This document shows positions 17,001-24,621 of a stretch of DNA of 64,000 bases, piece after piece. A program made the position numbers and the translations under genes. Below the pieces are notes generated by a model. The model ran no database searches. It was not told where the DNA came from and saw only the letters and a list, made by a program, of their open reading frames with translations. The DNA is from Bacillus sp. OV322 (lineage in GTDB: Bacteria > Bacillota > Bacilli > Bacillales > DSM-1321), in assembly GCF_900112495.1 (NCBI RefSeq), contig NZ_FOMA01000008.1:96126-160125 (forward strand). Direction: 5' to 3'. Position 1 is the stretch's first letter. Each line of letters begins with the position of its first letter.

Positions 17001-17096
17001 GGCGGAGATGACAGCTGGGGAGCGCCGGTTCACCAGGAACATCTCCTGCTGGCAGATCAGGATTTGGAATTTGAATTTACCATGGACAGAATCTAG
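14055..17096 (+). CDS. lacZ: beta-galactosidase, GH2 (LacZ type)
   Basis: This 1013-residue protein has the full LacZ layout: N-terminal sugar-binding jelly roll (about 40-220), Ig-like domain, TIM barrel (about 330-630), a second Ig-like domain and the large C-terminal beta domain (about 735-1010). WSCGNES places the acid/base Glu at residue 460, and ISCEYMHAMGNS places the nucleophile Glu at 527. NRHEFNCRTGRA and RTSHYPN are also family signatures. There is no signal peptide, so it hydrolyses lactose or galactosides inside the cell. The start follows GGGAGG at 11-nt spacing. There is no transporter next to it; the nearest galactose-type uptake genes are at 34-37 kb. Confidence 0.95.
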   Translation: MEIKPEISWLSDVNKYAVNRLPAHSDHVYYETLKEAKDAGQMSMRHELNGNWKFDYSTNPGSRPDHFYEKEFNCSGWGDIKVPGHIQMQGYGKPQYVNTMYPWDGLADIRPPEIPMDHNPVGSYVKEFSLPQNMQGKPVYISFQGVESAFYVWMNGEFVGYSEDSFTPSEFELTPFLSEGKNKLAVEVYQRSTGSWLEDQDFWRFSGIFRDVYLYTIPEIHIRDLHIHADLDSTFTKGSLKADLSFLAENRVPSKITGELFDANGNKVASGTGEYAGGSSNLSLTLDNPELWSAESPYLYKLYIQVFDEDGHLLEVVPQKVGFRRFEMVNKLMTLNGKRIVFKGVNRHEFNCRTGRAITKEDMLWDIKTLKRNNINAVRTSHYPNQSYWYELCDEYGVYVIDEMNLETHGSWQKMGVVEPSWNIPGNKPEWRDIVIDRAVSMLERDKNHPSILIWSCGNESYAGEVILSVSQYFKKADPSRLVHYEGVFYDRNYNDTSDMESRMYAKPAEIETYLTENPEKPYISCEYMHAMGNSLGGMYKYTDLEKKYPMYQGGFIWDYIDQSLIKKDRYGQEFLAYGGDFEDRPTDYGFCTNGIVYANRELSPKMQEVKFLYQDFKLHPDRDGVTIFNDSLFTDTSLYDMEYILFLEGREVFGGVLKTSVAPQSEGRAHFNWPAEAAERSGEYCIQTFFRTRENRDWAESGYEMAFGQYVFQVEAQHAAPSIESIDELKVIHGDVNIGVHGKDFRAIFSKQAGSLVSLVYDGREMISLPPAPLFWRATTDNDRGFSQMFESGCWHTASMARRCTDIDVEEENGYVSIIFTYKFSISGDIGVMMKYTIDSAGHVRVRSVYKGAAKLPQLPIFAVTFKVPADYDQLEWYAMGPEENYSDRSMGARLGIFKNSVSENISSYLMPQESGNRTGVRELKIADKLGQGIKIASAGEPLECNVSPYTAFELENAQHHYELPKTHYTVVTVAGIQMGVGGDDSWGAPVHQEHLLLADQDLEFEFTMDRI

Positions 17097-17457
17097 ATTG
17101 TTATAAAAGGAAACAAATTCAGGACAGCAATAGTTTGAAACATAGAGGCCTATCCCCTGTATAGCAAGGGCTCTCATGTTTCTGCAGTGCCCAATCACCA
17201 GACACTGCGCAATGTACCGCTTTCATCTAGGGCGAATACAGCTTACTTTCGAACCATTAGTAGGAACTTGATCCTCTGAAACTATCTGAAGAGGAGAGAG
17301 GGAGATTAAAGCTCAAGTATCTTTGTATACGCTTCCTACAGAGTTTAACGGCGCTAACAGCCAGCAGGCCATTCGCGGAGGAACTATCAGTCACAAATCT
17401 TTTATTTAAAAAGTACCCATTATATAATGTAAGATATATCTAAGTCTGTCTGCACTG
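17097..17457. other. non-coding stretch after lacZ
   Basis: About 360 bp without a supportable gene. Short GC-rich scraps here suggest eroded sequence, but I find no alignment good enough to name it. Confidence 0.4.
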
Positions 17458-17490
17458 GCGATTCTCCTTAGGGGAATCGTCTTTTCTTTT
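17458..17490 (+). terminator. intrinsic terminator
   Basis: A perfect 7-bp stem, GATTCTC/CC loop/GGGAATC (arms CGATTCTCC and GGGGAATCG), with a T-rich tail. It is 360 bp after lacZ, so it may end lacZ or a lost gene. Confidence 0.75.
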
Positions 17491-17725
17491 GCATTCATGG
17501 GGACATTTAATTACGAATTAAAGAAAGAAAATCAGAGGAGTTTCATAGATTAAGAAAGAAACATTTAAGAGGATCGTCCAATTAATGGTAAATAAAAATA
17601 CAAGGAATAGCTTAAATAATAAAAGGGTATAGGATAACAGAACCGAAATAGATAACAAAGGGATTAATTTTTCTCAAATTCTCATATAGTTATATGGAAT
17701 TACTATTTGTTTGGAGGAATGAGAT

Positions 17726-18196
17726 ATGAAAAAGTGCCTGATCTTCTTGATTGCCATCATGATTCTGCTGCCATCTGCCCTTGCATCTGCCGCTTCATCC
17801 AGTACGAATGCCACTACATATTTTACATCCATGAATTCAACCAGCAAAGGTGTTACTGCAAAAGCCGATTATATCCAATGGTATAGGGGCGAACGTGCCA
17901 GCCAGGAAGCCCAAAAAGACCACGAGTGCTACTGGTATAAAGGGAAATGCTATGTACCGGATGATTATTACATACGAAATGTGAATAAAAAAATCCGCAG
18001 CTTAAAAATCTCGAAAAGTGCCGTTATTACAATGGTGACCTATCAAATAGAAAAAACAAACGATATAAAGAAACAAAGAATTTCTTTGTCAGCATTCACT
18101 AAGGAAATGAAAAAGAAGCGGTACCGCTATATACCCTTCCATATCACCGTTAAAAATGGTGTCATAGTGAAAATAACTGAACAATTCATTCCTTAA
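17726..18196 (+). CDS. exported protein of unknown function
   Basis: This 156-residue protein has a clear Sec signal peptide (MKKCLIFLIAIMILLPSALASAA; cleavage likely near residue 23). The mature part is basic and has two Cys in a short segment (ECYWYKGKCYVPDDYY, about 74-89) that could form a disulfide. The C-terminal half has beta-strand character (RYIPFHITVKNGVIVKITEQF). ATG follows GGAGG. I do not recognise the family. It stands alone between two terminators. Confidence 0.75.
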   Translation: MKKCLIFLIAIMILLPSALASAASSSTNATTYFTSMNSTSKGVTAKADYIQWYRGERASQEAQKDHECYWYKGKCYVPDDYYIRNVNKKIRSLKISKSAVITMVTYQIEKTNDIKKQRISLSAFTKEMKKKRYRYIPFHITVKNGVIVKITEQFIP

Positions 18197-18322
18197 TAAC
18201 TAAAACGGCATCATTCCAAAGATTAGGGGTTCGGTTGTGAAATACAAAATCAATTCACATCAAATCACACCCAAATTCGCACCTTGATTAACACTCCAAT
18301 TAGCATTTATATTAGCGTAGAA

Positions 18323-18358
18323 AAACGCTCTGAGTTTTTATTCTCAGGGCGTTTATTT
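18323..18358. terminator. hairpin terminator between convergent genes
   Basis: AAACGCTCTGAG pairs with CTCAGGGCGTTT. It lies between the exported-protein gene and the ABC permease on the opposite strand, and A/T-rich flanks suit both directions. Confidence 0.8.
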
Positions 18359-18447
18359 AAATTGGCACATATTTAATGCTCAAAAAAAATTCGTTAGCAA
18401 CATCCATTCAAAAGCAGCATAAACCAAAACCGCAATAATAAGGAATA

Positions 18448-19476
18448 TTATAGTTTTCTAAATTTTTTCAATGCGTGTGTGTTTAATAAGTATAACAGAA
18501 GAGCATATGCCATTAGACCAAGAAGATAACCCCAGATTTGAAGGAAACCATCGCCATAAAGCATTACACTCTTAATTGCGGCTACACCATAATAAACTGG
18601 CATAATGTAACACAGATTTCCCAGATGGTATGGAATCACATCTAATGGAATCAGCCCCGAAAAGAAAACTTGCGGAATAATAGTAAACGGTATCAGTTGC
18701 ACGACTTGCAGTTCTGAACTAGCAAATACAGAAATCATCGCACCAAATGAAACGGCTGTAACCGCTAATAAAACCATTGCGGCCAAAATCCAACCAAGGT
18801 TCCCGACTGAACTTAATTTCAGCACATATAAGGAATAGAACACAATAAGAATTGCTTGAATAATCGCAAATACTCCGTATCCAATCGTGTAACCAAGAAT
18901 GACCTCACCACGTTTGATTGGTGTCATCATCAACCTTTCCAATGTTCCGCCACTTCGTTCTCTTACAAGCGCCATCCCCGAAATGATAAACACTAGCAAG
19001 AATGAGAAGAGACCAAGAAACACATATCCGAGGGAATCAAATGTTGACTCACCTTGCGACCCATAGACATAGGACATTTTTACTTTTGCCGAAGGATTTA
19101 ATGAAGTCATCGCCTTTTGAATTTCATTTACTGCCTTTGCACCCTTAGATGAAGATTCAAACATTGTAATAGTCGTTCCTGAGCTTTTTGAGATAGTGAA
19201 AATCGCATCTACATTTTTATGTTCTTTCAAATAATGTTTTGCATGTTGAGCATCATTGTTTGAAACATTTACAACTTTTAAATCTTGTGCTTTTAACGCT
19301 GTTACAAGAGGTACAGGCATTGTGTTTTTATTTATTCCAACTGAAGGTACATAACTTGAATTACCAAGCAGGAAATAAATCAAGGTCAAAGCAAATAGCG
19401 GTGCAACTAAAATCATCATTACGCTTCGTTTGTCATTTAACGTTTGGAGAATGACACGTTTAGCTAAGTTCATCAT
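18448..19476 (-). CDS. ABC-2 type transporter permease
   Basis: This 342-residue protein has one N-terminal membrane helix, a large extracellular domain (about 40-155), then five C-terminal helices. The segment LVRERSGGTLERLMMTPIKRGEVILGY is the hallmark of ABC-2 exporters (DrrB/YhgE-like), as is the FFSGLIPLDVIPYHLGNL loop. It forms the membrane half of a drug or lipid exporter with the ATPase encoded just upstream, overlapping it by 4 bp (ATGA), so the two are translationally coupled. Confidence 0.9.
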   Translation of the reverse strand: MMNLAKRVILQTLNDKRSVMMILVAPLFALTLIYFLLGNSSYVPSVGINKNTMPVPLVTALKAQDLKVVNVSNNDAQHAKHYLKEHKNVDAIFTISKSSGTTITMFESSSKGAKAVNEIQKAMTSLNPSAKVKMSYVYGSQGESTFDSLGYVFLGLFSFLLVFIISGMALVRERSGGTLERLMMTPIKRGEVILGYTIGYGVFAIIQAILIVFYSLYVLKLSSVGNLGWILAAMVLLAVTAVSFGAMISVFASSELQVVQLIPFTIIPQVFFSGLIPLDVIPYHLGNLCYIMPVYYGVAAIKSVMLYGDGFLQIWGYLLGLMAYALLLYLLNTHALKKFRKL

Positions 19477-20204
19477 TGCCCAACACCACCTTCTGAATCA
19501 TTTGAAGCAATAAAGAACAGTTCTTCGACTCGTCCACTTTCAGTTTTATTAAGTAAATTTTTGACAGTATCATATTGAATCAAGGAACCGTTATAAATGA
19601 GCGCTGCTTTATCGCACTCTGTCACTTCGTCCATAACATGAGTGGAAACAATAATGGTTGTTCCTGATTTTTTAATTTCCTGAAACTGGTCCCATATCGT
19701 TCGACGTAACACAGGGTCGATTCCAACTGTCGGCTCATCTAAGAATAAAACTTCAGGAGAATGCAAAATGGCAGCCGCAAGCGATAGCCGCTTTTTCATA
19801 CCTCCAGAAAAATTTTTCACCAATTTTTTTCGATACTCAGCTAAATTCACTAAATAAAGTACCTCATCAATACGCTTTTCTAATTGAACTTTATCTAAAT
19901 GATAAAGTCCTGCAAAAAATCGTAAATTAGCTTCAGCGGATAAGTCGTCATACAAAGCATCGTTCTGTGGCATATACCCTATCTTTTTTAACATGTTCAT
20001 ATTAGGCATTTTCACGTCTTCATAATGAATGGTTCCGTTATCCGCAGCAATAGCTCCTATCATCAGGCGAATCATCGTTGTTTTTCCAGAACCCGAAGGA
20101 CCGAGCAAACAACATATTTCTCCAGTTGGAATCGTAAGGGTAATATCTTTTAAAACTGTCTTTTTTTCAAAACTTTTACTGACATTTGAGACTTGAATAT
20201 CCAT
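19473..20204 (-). CDS. ABC transporter ATP-binding protein (drug-export type)
   Basis: From ATG 20204, after GAGGAGGT, the protein has 243 residues. Walker A is GPSGSGKTT, the signature motif is NFSGGMKKRLSLA, Walker B is VLFLDEPTVGIDP and the switch His is in VSTHVMDE. This is the DrrA/CcmA-like class that pairs with ABC-2 permeases. The longer frame starting at 20261 is rejected because it runs through the ribosome binding site. A decayed TetR gene lies divergently upstream, and two palindromes between them are likely operators. Confidence 0.93.
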   Translation of the reverse strand: MDIQVSNVSKSFEKKTVLKDITLTIPTGEICCLLGPSGSGKTTMIRLMIGAIAADNGTIHYEDVKMPNMNMLKKIGYMPQNDALYDDLSAEANLRFFAGLYHLDKVQLEKRIDEVLYLVNLAEYRKKLVKNFSGGMKKRLSLAAAILHSPEVLFLDEPTVGIDPVLRRTIWDQFQEIKKSGTTIIVSTHVMDEVTECDKAALIYNGSLIQYDTVKNLLNKTESGRVEELFFIASNDSEGGVGQ

Positions 20205-20296
20205 TGGATTTTTACCTCCTCTTATTGGCGGTGATAACACTATATAATTTTTCTTATACACATTTATTTCAGTTCCTCTATATCTTTAAATAAATA

Positions 20297-20310
20297 AACA
20301 ACACGTTGTT
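20297..20310. promoter_or_regulatory. short palindrome, possible TetR operator
   Basis: AACAAC-AC-GTTGTT is a 14-bp palindrome in the intergenic region between the exporter genes and the TetR remnant, about 95 bp upstream of the ATPase start. An operator role is inferred from position. Confidence 0.4.
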
Positions 20311-20382
20311 TGCTGTGCAATTTCATTGTAATTATAGAGAAAACCATTATCAATAATCAGAAACAAAGGATATGTCGGTTAT

Positions 20383-20407
20383 CCAACACATTTTCTGAAT
20401 GTGTTGG
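20383..20407. promoter_or_regulatory. perfect 10-bp inverted repeat, possible TetR operator
   Basis: CCAACACATT, a 5-bp spacer (TTCTG) and AATGTGTTGG are followed at once by A/T and then AGGAGG of the TetR remnant. The position suggests an autoregulatory operator. A terminator is less likely since no T run follows. Confidence 0.5.
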
Positions 20408-20438
20408 AAAAAATAGGAGGAATGGGAATACGGGCTGT

Positions 20439-20672
20439 AAATCCTGAATTTGAGATGCACTAGTGGAATTAATAGAAGAAAATGGTTTAGATGTACTTAC
20501 GGTTAAAGACATTACTATGAGGGCAAAAATCAATCGAGGAACCTTTTATGCCCATTACCAGGACAAGTATGAATGCGAGGAAGTTTATTGTCATATGAGC
20601 ATAACAGAAATTGTAAATATATACGATGAATTGTTAATGTCCTTGAGCGTATTTTGGATTGAATTAGAGTAA
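20439..20672 (+). pseudogene. TetR family regulator, decayed
   Basis: The frame DALVELIEENGLDVLTVKDI (from 20454) and RAKINRGTFYAHYQDKYE is a clear TetR helix-turn-helix. Two in-frame TGA codons (20445 and 20451) interrupt the residues just before it, each one C-to-T change away from CGA (Arg). The ligand-binding half is lost: after about 70 residues the frame ends at TAG/TAA without similarity. The only start codons are a GTG inside the family core (20463) and an out-of-frame ATG after AGGAGG. It was probably the repressor of the divergent ABC exporter. Confidence 0.75.
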
Positions 20673-21206
20673 AGATAGCTTTTTCCATCACCACGGCTGT
20701 TGTGAGTGGTCGTTCCAAAATGGATAATTTTCTACGGATGTGTTGAATAAACAAGTGGCTGCATTGTCATTTGCATAAAAAAAATTAACCCCGCAATATC
20801 TTTTGGCTAAAGAGAGGATAAATCCGTGGTGCAATCAACAGAATGGAAACCTCTATCGGGAGTGGCTAAAGAATGTTCAATCGGATTATCTGCATATTCG
20901 TTATTTATCCCGTTCTTGTGAGAACCACGATGGATGGAGTTGATTAATGATTTTTCCTCGTCTGTTAAAAAAGCCAGCATCAAGGAGGCTCACCGCACGC
21001 CCGGTAAAAGAGAAGATTCCTGCGTTCCAATCGATCGACCAATTTACAAAGGTTATCTTTTGAAGACTTTATCAGTGTTTTCGCTTTGTATATGTAGTTT
21101 TTTGCCGAAAAATAATTGTTCAGGGTGTGAAGGATTTATTATCAAGAGAAAAGAATTTAGGAGAGGAGTTGATTTTAGGTATATTATACCAAAAGGGGAG
21201 ATTGTG
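20673..21206. other. non-coding region with eroded repeat
   Basis: No supportable gene; the open frame upstream of 21207 is an accidental extension. GGAGGCTCACCGC at about 20984-20996, followed by GCCCGG, resembles the middle of the dispersed repeat family, so a degenerate copy probably lies at about 20975-21060. Confidence 0.4.
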
Positions 21207-21938
21207 ATGAACGGGAAAAAGAAAGCAGCCAGCTTGGCTCTGGCCGGTGTTTTGTGTATTGGGCTGCCTTTTAGCGCCATGGCAAAACCAGTACAGAAAG
21301 ACCTTCCTCAGCACGTGCAGTATGTTGCTTTAGGGGACTCTTTGGCGGCAGGGCAGACACCCAATGGCTATATTGACTACAGCTATGCGGATTATCTTGC
21401 AGGAGACTTTTCTGCGAATAAGTACAAATATAAGCTCGATGATTTCGATAACTTTGGTGTGCCCGGCTATACATCTGCACAGGTCAAAACGGACCTTCTA
21501 AAAAGCGGGAAGATAAGAAAAGAAGTAAAAGAAGCCACACACATCACCCTGGATATAGGAGCGAATGACCTTCTCGGCAAGCTTAATGACCCAGCGCATG
21601 TATCGGAAGCCATTTCTGCCGTAAGCTCAAATCTGCAGACAATCCTTTCCACTATCCACAAGCTTAACCCGCATGTGAAAGTGTATGTAATGGGCTATTA
21701 TAATCCATATCCATATATGCCAAAAGATCAGCAGGCAGCATTAATGCCGCTTTTGAAAGCGCTTAACGCGCAAATCCAGACAGTTACTATGCAATATAAG
21801 GGTACCTATGTAGCGACAGAATCGCTGATTGCTAAAAAATACAAAGAATATATTACAAATAAGCAAAATATCCATTTATCACTAAGCGGCTACAAAGCGA
21901 TTGCGGGTGAGTTCTGGAAAGCGATGATGAAGAAGTAA
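21207..21938 (+). CDS. secreted SGNH/GDSL hydrolase family protein
   Basis: From ATG 21207, after AAAGGGGAG, the protein has 243 residues with a signal peptide (MNGKKKAASLALAGVLCIGLPFSAMA). SGNH blocks visible are VALGDSLAAGQ (block I, nucleophile Ser), the block II Gly in FGVPGYTSAQ, and LDIGANDLLG (block III with Asn). At block V the His is present in NIHLSLSGYKAIA, but the residue three before it is Gln where the catalytic Asp normally stands, so activity may be reduced or use another acid. The substrate is unknown; relatives are secreted lipases or esterases. Confidence 0.85.
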   Translation: MNGKKKAASLALAGVLCIGLPFSAMAKPVQKDLPQHVQYVALGDSLAAGQTPNGYIDYSYADYLAGDFSANKYKYKLDDFDNFGVPGYTSAQVKTDLLKSGKIRKEVKEATHITLDIGANDLLGKLNDPAHVSEAISAVSSNLQTILSTIHKLNPHVKVYVMGYYNPYPYMPKDQQAALMPLLKALNAQIQTVTMQYKGTYVATESLIAKKYKEYITNKQNIHLSLSGYKAIAGEFWKAMMKK

Positions 21939-22042
21939 TAAAGCTAAAACATCTGATACTAAAAAATAACGGGTTCAGTTTTAAAGTACAAGTGCTTTTC
22001 ACGCGATAAATCGCAGTTGAACGGCAGTTAGCAACAAAAAAA

Positions 22043-22072
22043 GCTCGGAGCTATTATGCTTCGAGCCTATTT
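22043..22072 (+). terminator. intrinsic terminator
   Basis: GCTCGGAGC pairs with GCTTCGAGC around a short loop, with T-rich sequence after. It is placed between the convergent hydrolase and methyltransferase genes. Confidence 0.75.
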
Positions 22073-22158
22073 TATATACTTTGTTGAGGCTCAGTACCCA
22101 TAGCTTAAGAAATCGTTTCACAAACTACAGAGAATTTTGGAATTACTCAAGTCTTATT

Positions 22159-22938
22159 TTACACTTTTTCACATACATAAATTAATTCATAACTATCGTT
22201 TGATATAGGCGTTTCCTTCCAATCTTTAAATATGTTCACTATCTTCAAGCCGTTAAATAATAAGATTCTTTCCATCTCTTTTGGGAAGACGTAGCGTAAT
22301 CTTATATTAGTTCTTTTTTCATCTATAATTTTACCTTCATTGTTTAGATATTTTCTTATGGTTGCATAGTTTTGAATTTGCCTCAACGAATCATATCTAC
22401 TAATGGTAAACACATCCACCTTATTTGTAGTATCTTCATCTATATATGACTTCCAATATTCTTCAGTATCAGGCTGGAATAACTCTTCAGGACTAGGGAA
22501 TCTTGTATTAAAAATAAAGACGCCACCATGTTCTAAGTGTTTATTTACAGATGAGAATAGCCCATCCTGTTCCTCATTCGTAAGAAAGTGCTGAAACGAA
22601 TTTCCTACAGAAAATATAAGATTACTCTTTACATTTAAGTTAAATTTAGTACAATCCTGTTCAACCCATTCAATTTGCAATTCAGGTTCTGGTGACTTCT
22701 TTTTGGCCTCACGCAACATTCCTTTATGGATATCAACTCCTATGAGCTTATAACCTAATCTCGCTAAAGGAATGGTTGCTCGGCCTGTTCCACAGGCTAA
22801 ATCAATTATTGGTAAGCCCTCGCTTTTTGAGGCCCATTTAATTAAAAAAGAAAGATCCTCAACATACTTATCATTTTCCCTATCATATAAAATAGGATCA
22901 TCGTACTCTTCCGAATTTGTTTTTACCTTTTCCATCAT
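22159..22938 (-). CDS. class I SAM-dependent methyltransferase
   Basis: This 259-residue protein has motif I IIDLACGTGRATIPLARLG (about 44-62), the acidic SAM-ribose residue in LIGVDIHKGML and motif II/III VEQDCTKFNL. It then has the LIFSVGNSFQHFLTNEEQ block common in small-molecule methyltransferases. The substrate cannot be told from sequence. ATG ATG follows AAAGGAG; the second ATG (22935) has the better spacing. It is a single gene with relatively A/T-rich composition. Confidence 0.88.
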   Translation of the reverse strand: MMEKVKTNSEEYDDPILYDRENDKYVEDLSFLIKWASKSEGLPIIDLACGTGRATIPLARLGYKLIGVDIHKGMLREAKKKSPEPELQIEWVEQDCTKFNLNVKSNLIFSVGNSFQHFLTNEEQDGLFSSVNKHLEHGGVFIFNTRFPSPEELFQPDTEEYWKSYIDEDTTNKVDVFTISRYDSLRQIQNYATIRKYLNNEGKIIDEKRTNIRLRYVFPKEMERILLFNGLKIVNIFKDWKETPISNDSYELIYVCEKV

Positions 22939-23331
22939 TTACTCCTTTAAAAAGTCTTTTCCTCAACTTTATACCGTAAACAGTAAATCCTTCTTATACA
23001 TTACTGCTCTGTTATTTGAATAAGCCTTCCTATCATTTTAACATAAATATCCAGAAATTTTCTTGATCATTTATAAACACCAAATCACATAGCAAATAGC
23101 ATGCTGACAATCACTTTTGTCACCTTACTGAAAGGAGTCAAAATTCGTGTGCTAAAACCCCCTAAATGAACTACCAAAAAAAAGCAATCAAATTCAGTTA
23201 CGAATTGAACTGCTAATTTGTATGCGAATTTTATTTTTATGTTCGAAAACCGAACCCGTTACTAAAAAAATCAGGTGTTTTTATTTTGTATTTCAGCTAG
23301 AATAGCAGAATCAGACGAAAGCAGGTTGAAC
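22939..23331. other. A/T-rich intergenic region
   Basis: This 390-bp spacer has no gene. The stretch 23190-23262 read on the minus strand (starting AACGGGTTCGGTTTTC) shares short motifs with plus-strand 21966-22030 and 18225-18300, hinting at a weak dispersed repeat. Confidence 0.3.
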
Positions 23332-24021
23332 ATGAGAATTAATAAGTATATAAGTGAGACAGGGTATTGCTCCAGGAGGGAAACGGACCGGCTGATTATG
23401 GCTGGGAGAATCACGGTAAATGGGCTGGTTTGCATGAAGGATACACTAGTTGAATATAATGATGATATTTTAATTGACGGAAAGCCTATCCCTTGTAAAA
23501 AGGAGCATGTGTATCTGATGCTGAATAAGCCTGCAGGCATTACCTGTACGGCAGCGAAGCATGTGGAAGGAAATATTATAGACTTTATTCATTTCCCTGA
23601 AAGGATTTTTCCGGTCGGCAGGCTGGATAAGGATTCCGTTGGATTAATTTTATTGACGAATGACGGAGATATTGTCAATAAAATCATGCATTCAGAGAAT
23701 ATGCATGAAAAAGAATATATTGTCACAGTGGATCGTCCCATCACAAATGCTTTCATTGAAAAGATGTCTGATGGGGTAGAGATATTGGACACGGTGACAA
23801 AGCGTTGTGACGTACAAAAGGTCAATGAATTTATGTTCAGAATCATTCTGACACAAGGGCTTAACCGGCAAATAAGGAGGATGTGCAAAGAACTCGGATA
23901 TAAAGTGGAGAAGCTGGAAAGAGTAAGAATCATGAATATCCTTTTAAATGAACTGGAACGGGGACAGTGGAGAAATCTCACAGAAGAAGAACTGACGCTT
24001 CTATTCCTGCAGTTATCATAA
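23332..24021 (+). CDS. RluF/RsuA-type rRNA pseudouridine synthase
   Basis: From ATG 23332 the protein has 229 residues. An S4 RNA-binding domain (MRINKYISETGYCSRRETDRLI, about 1-60) is followed by the RsuA/RluB/E/F catalytic domain: YLMLNKPAGITCT, then FPVGRLDKDSVGLILLTNDG with the catalytic Asp, and LTQGLNRQIRRMCKELGY. The last motif and the MRINKYIS start fit the RluF branch, which modifies 23S rRNA. It is a single gene with no obvious partner. Confidence 0.92.
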   Translation: MRINKYISETGYCSRRETDRLIMAGRITVNGLVCMKDTLVEYNDDILIDGKPIPCKKEHVYLMLNKPAGITCTAAKHVEGNIIDFIHFPERIFPVGRLDKDSVGLILLTNDGDIVNKIMHSENMHEKEYIVTVDRPITNAFIEKMSDGVEILDTVTKRCDVQKVNEFMFRIILTQGLNRQIRRMCKELGYKVEKLERVRIMNILLNELERGQWRNLTEEELTLLFLQLS

Positions 24022-24151
24022 TAATCCAAGGTTTCGCTTAGGACAGTATAGCGGGATCTTTTTTTATGTTCAATTTTGAACCGGTTATTTTAGGGTGCTT
24101 ATCACAGGCCATATTAAGTATTTGTCCATTGCCAAAGCTGCGGTTGTTTTG

Positions 24152-24180
24152 TTGACTTGAGGGGCAATTATTCATATAAT
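24152..24180 (+). promoter_or_regulatory. sigma-A promoter of the amt operon
   Basis: TTGACT (24152-24157), a 17-bp spacer and a consensus TATAAT (24175-24180) lie 37 bp before the first gene of the two-gene unit. Confidence 0.85.
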
Positions 24181-24216
24181 CAGAAAAAGTAACATTTTCA
24201 TGTGAGGAGATATAAC

Positions 24217-24621
24217 ATGGATGTATATGATGATTATTACCAGAATATTGCTTTTACAGTTCCTTATGAAGAAATGATTAAAATATTTAAAAATCTTAGA
24301 GATAAACGAAATCACGAGATTGACAGGATTAAAGAAAAGATTAAAAAATATGAACAGAAAAAAAGAGCGGAGGAAGCTTGGTATCAGTCATTGTCTTCAG
24401 TGAGAAAGTTTTTTGCGGGCCGCCCTCCCGCACATCATCAGGCCGTCGAATATCTTGTTCATGTAAAAGAACGATTTGCAGCGATTGAGCAATTAAAAAA
24501 GCAGATAAATAACTTGGATGAAATGACTGCGATGCTTAAAGAAGAACCTGAAAAAGAAAGGATTGTTCTGCCGCATTCCTTAATAGAAGAAATCAGGGAA
24601 TGGAGGGACAATGAAAAATGA
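24217..24621 (+). CDS. small coiled-coil protein coupled to Amt
   Basis: This 134-residue highly charged soluble protein has two predicted coiled-coil stretches (about 25-60, KIFKNLRDKRNHEIDRIKEKIKKYEQKKRAEE; and about 88-115). A basic FAGRPPAHHQAVEYLVHV segment lies between. ATG 24217 follows GAGGAG; an upstream in-frame codon at 24202 sits on that motif. The stop overlaps the Amt start (ATGA), so translation is coupled. I recognise no family. Amt genes in Bacillaceae normally pair with glnK, a PII protein, and this is not PII (no T-loop). It may be an Amt-associated regulator, by context only. Confidence 0.75.
   Translation: MDVYDDYYQNIAFTVPYEEMIKIFKNLRDKRNHEIDRIKEKIKKYEQKKRAEEAWYQSLSSVRKFFAGRPPAHHQAVEYLVHVKERFAAIEQLKKQINNLDEMTAMLKEEPEKERIVLPHSLIEEIREWRDNEK

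Noticed and set aside
20934..21206. N-terminal extension of the SGNH hydrolase
   Set aside because: It precedes a perfect signal peptide and its ribosome binding site and overlaps an eroded repeat.
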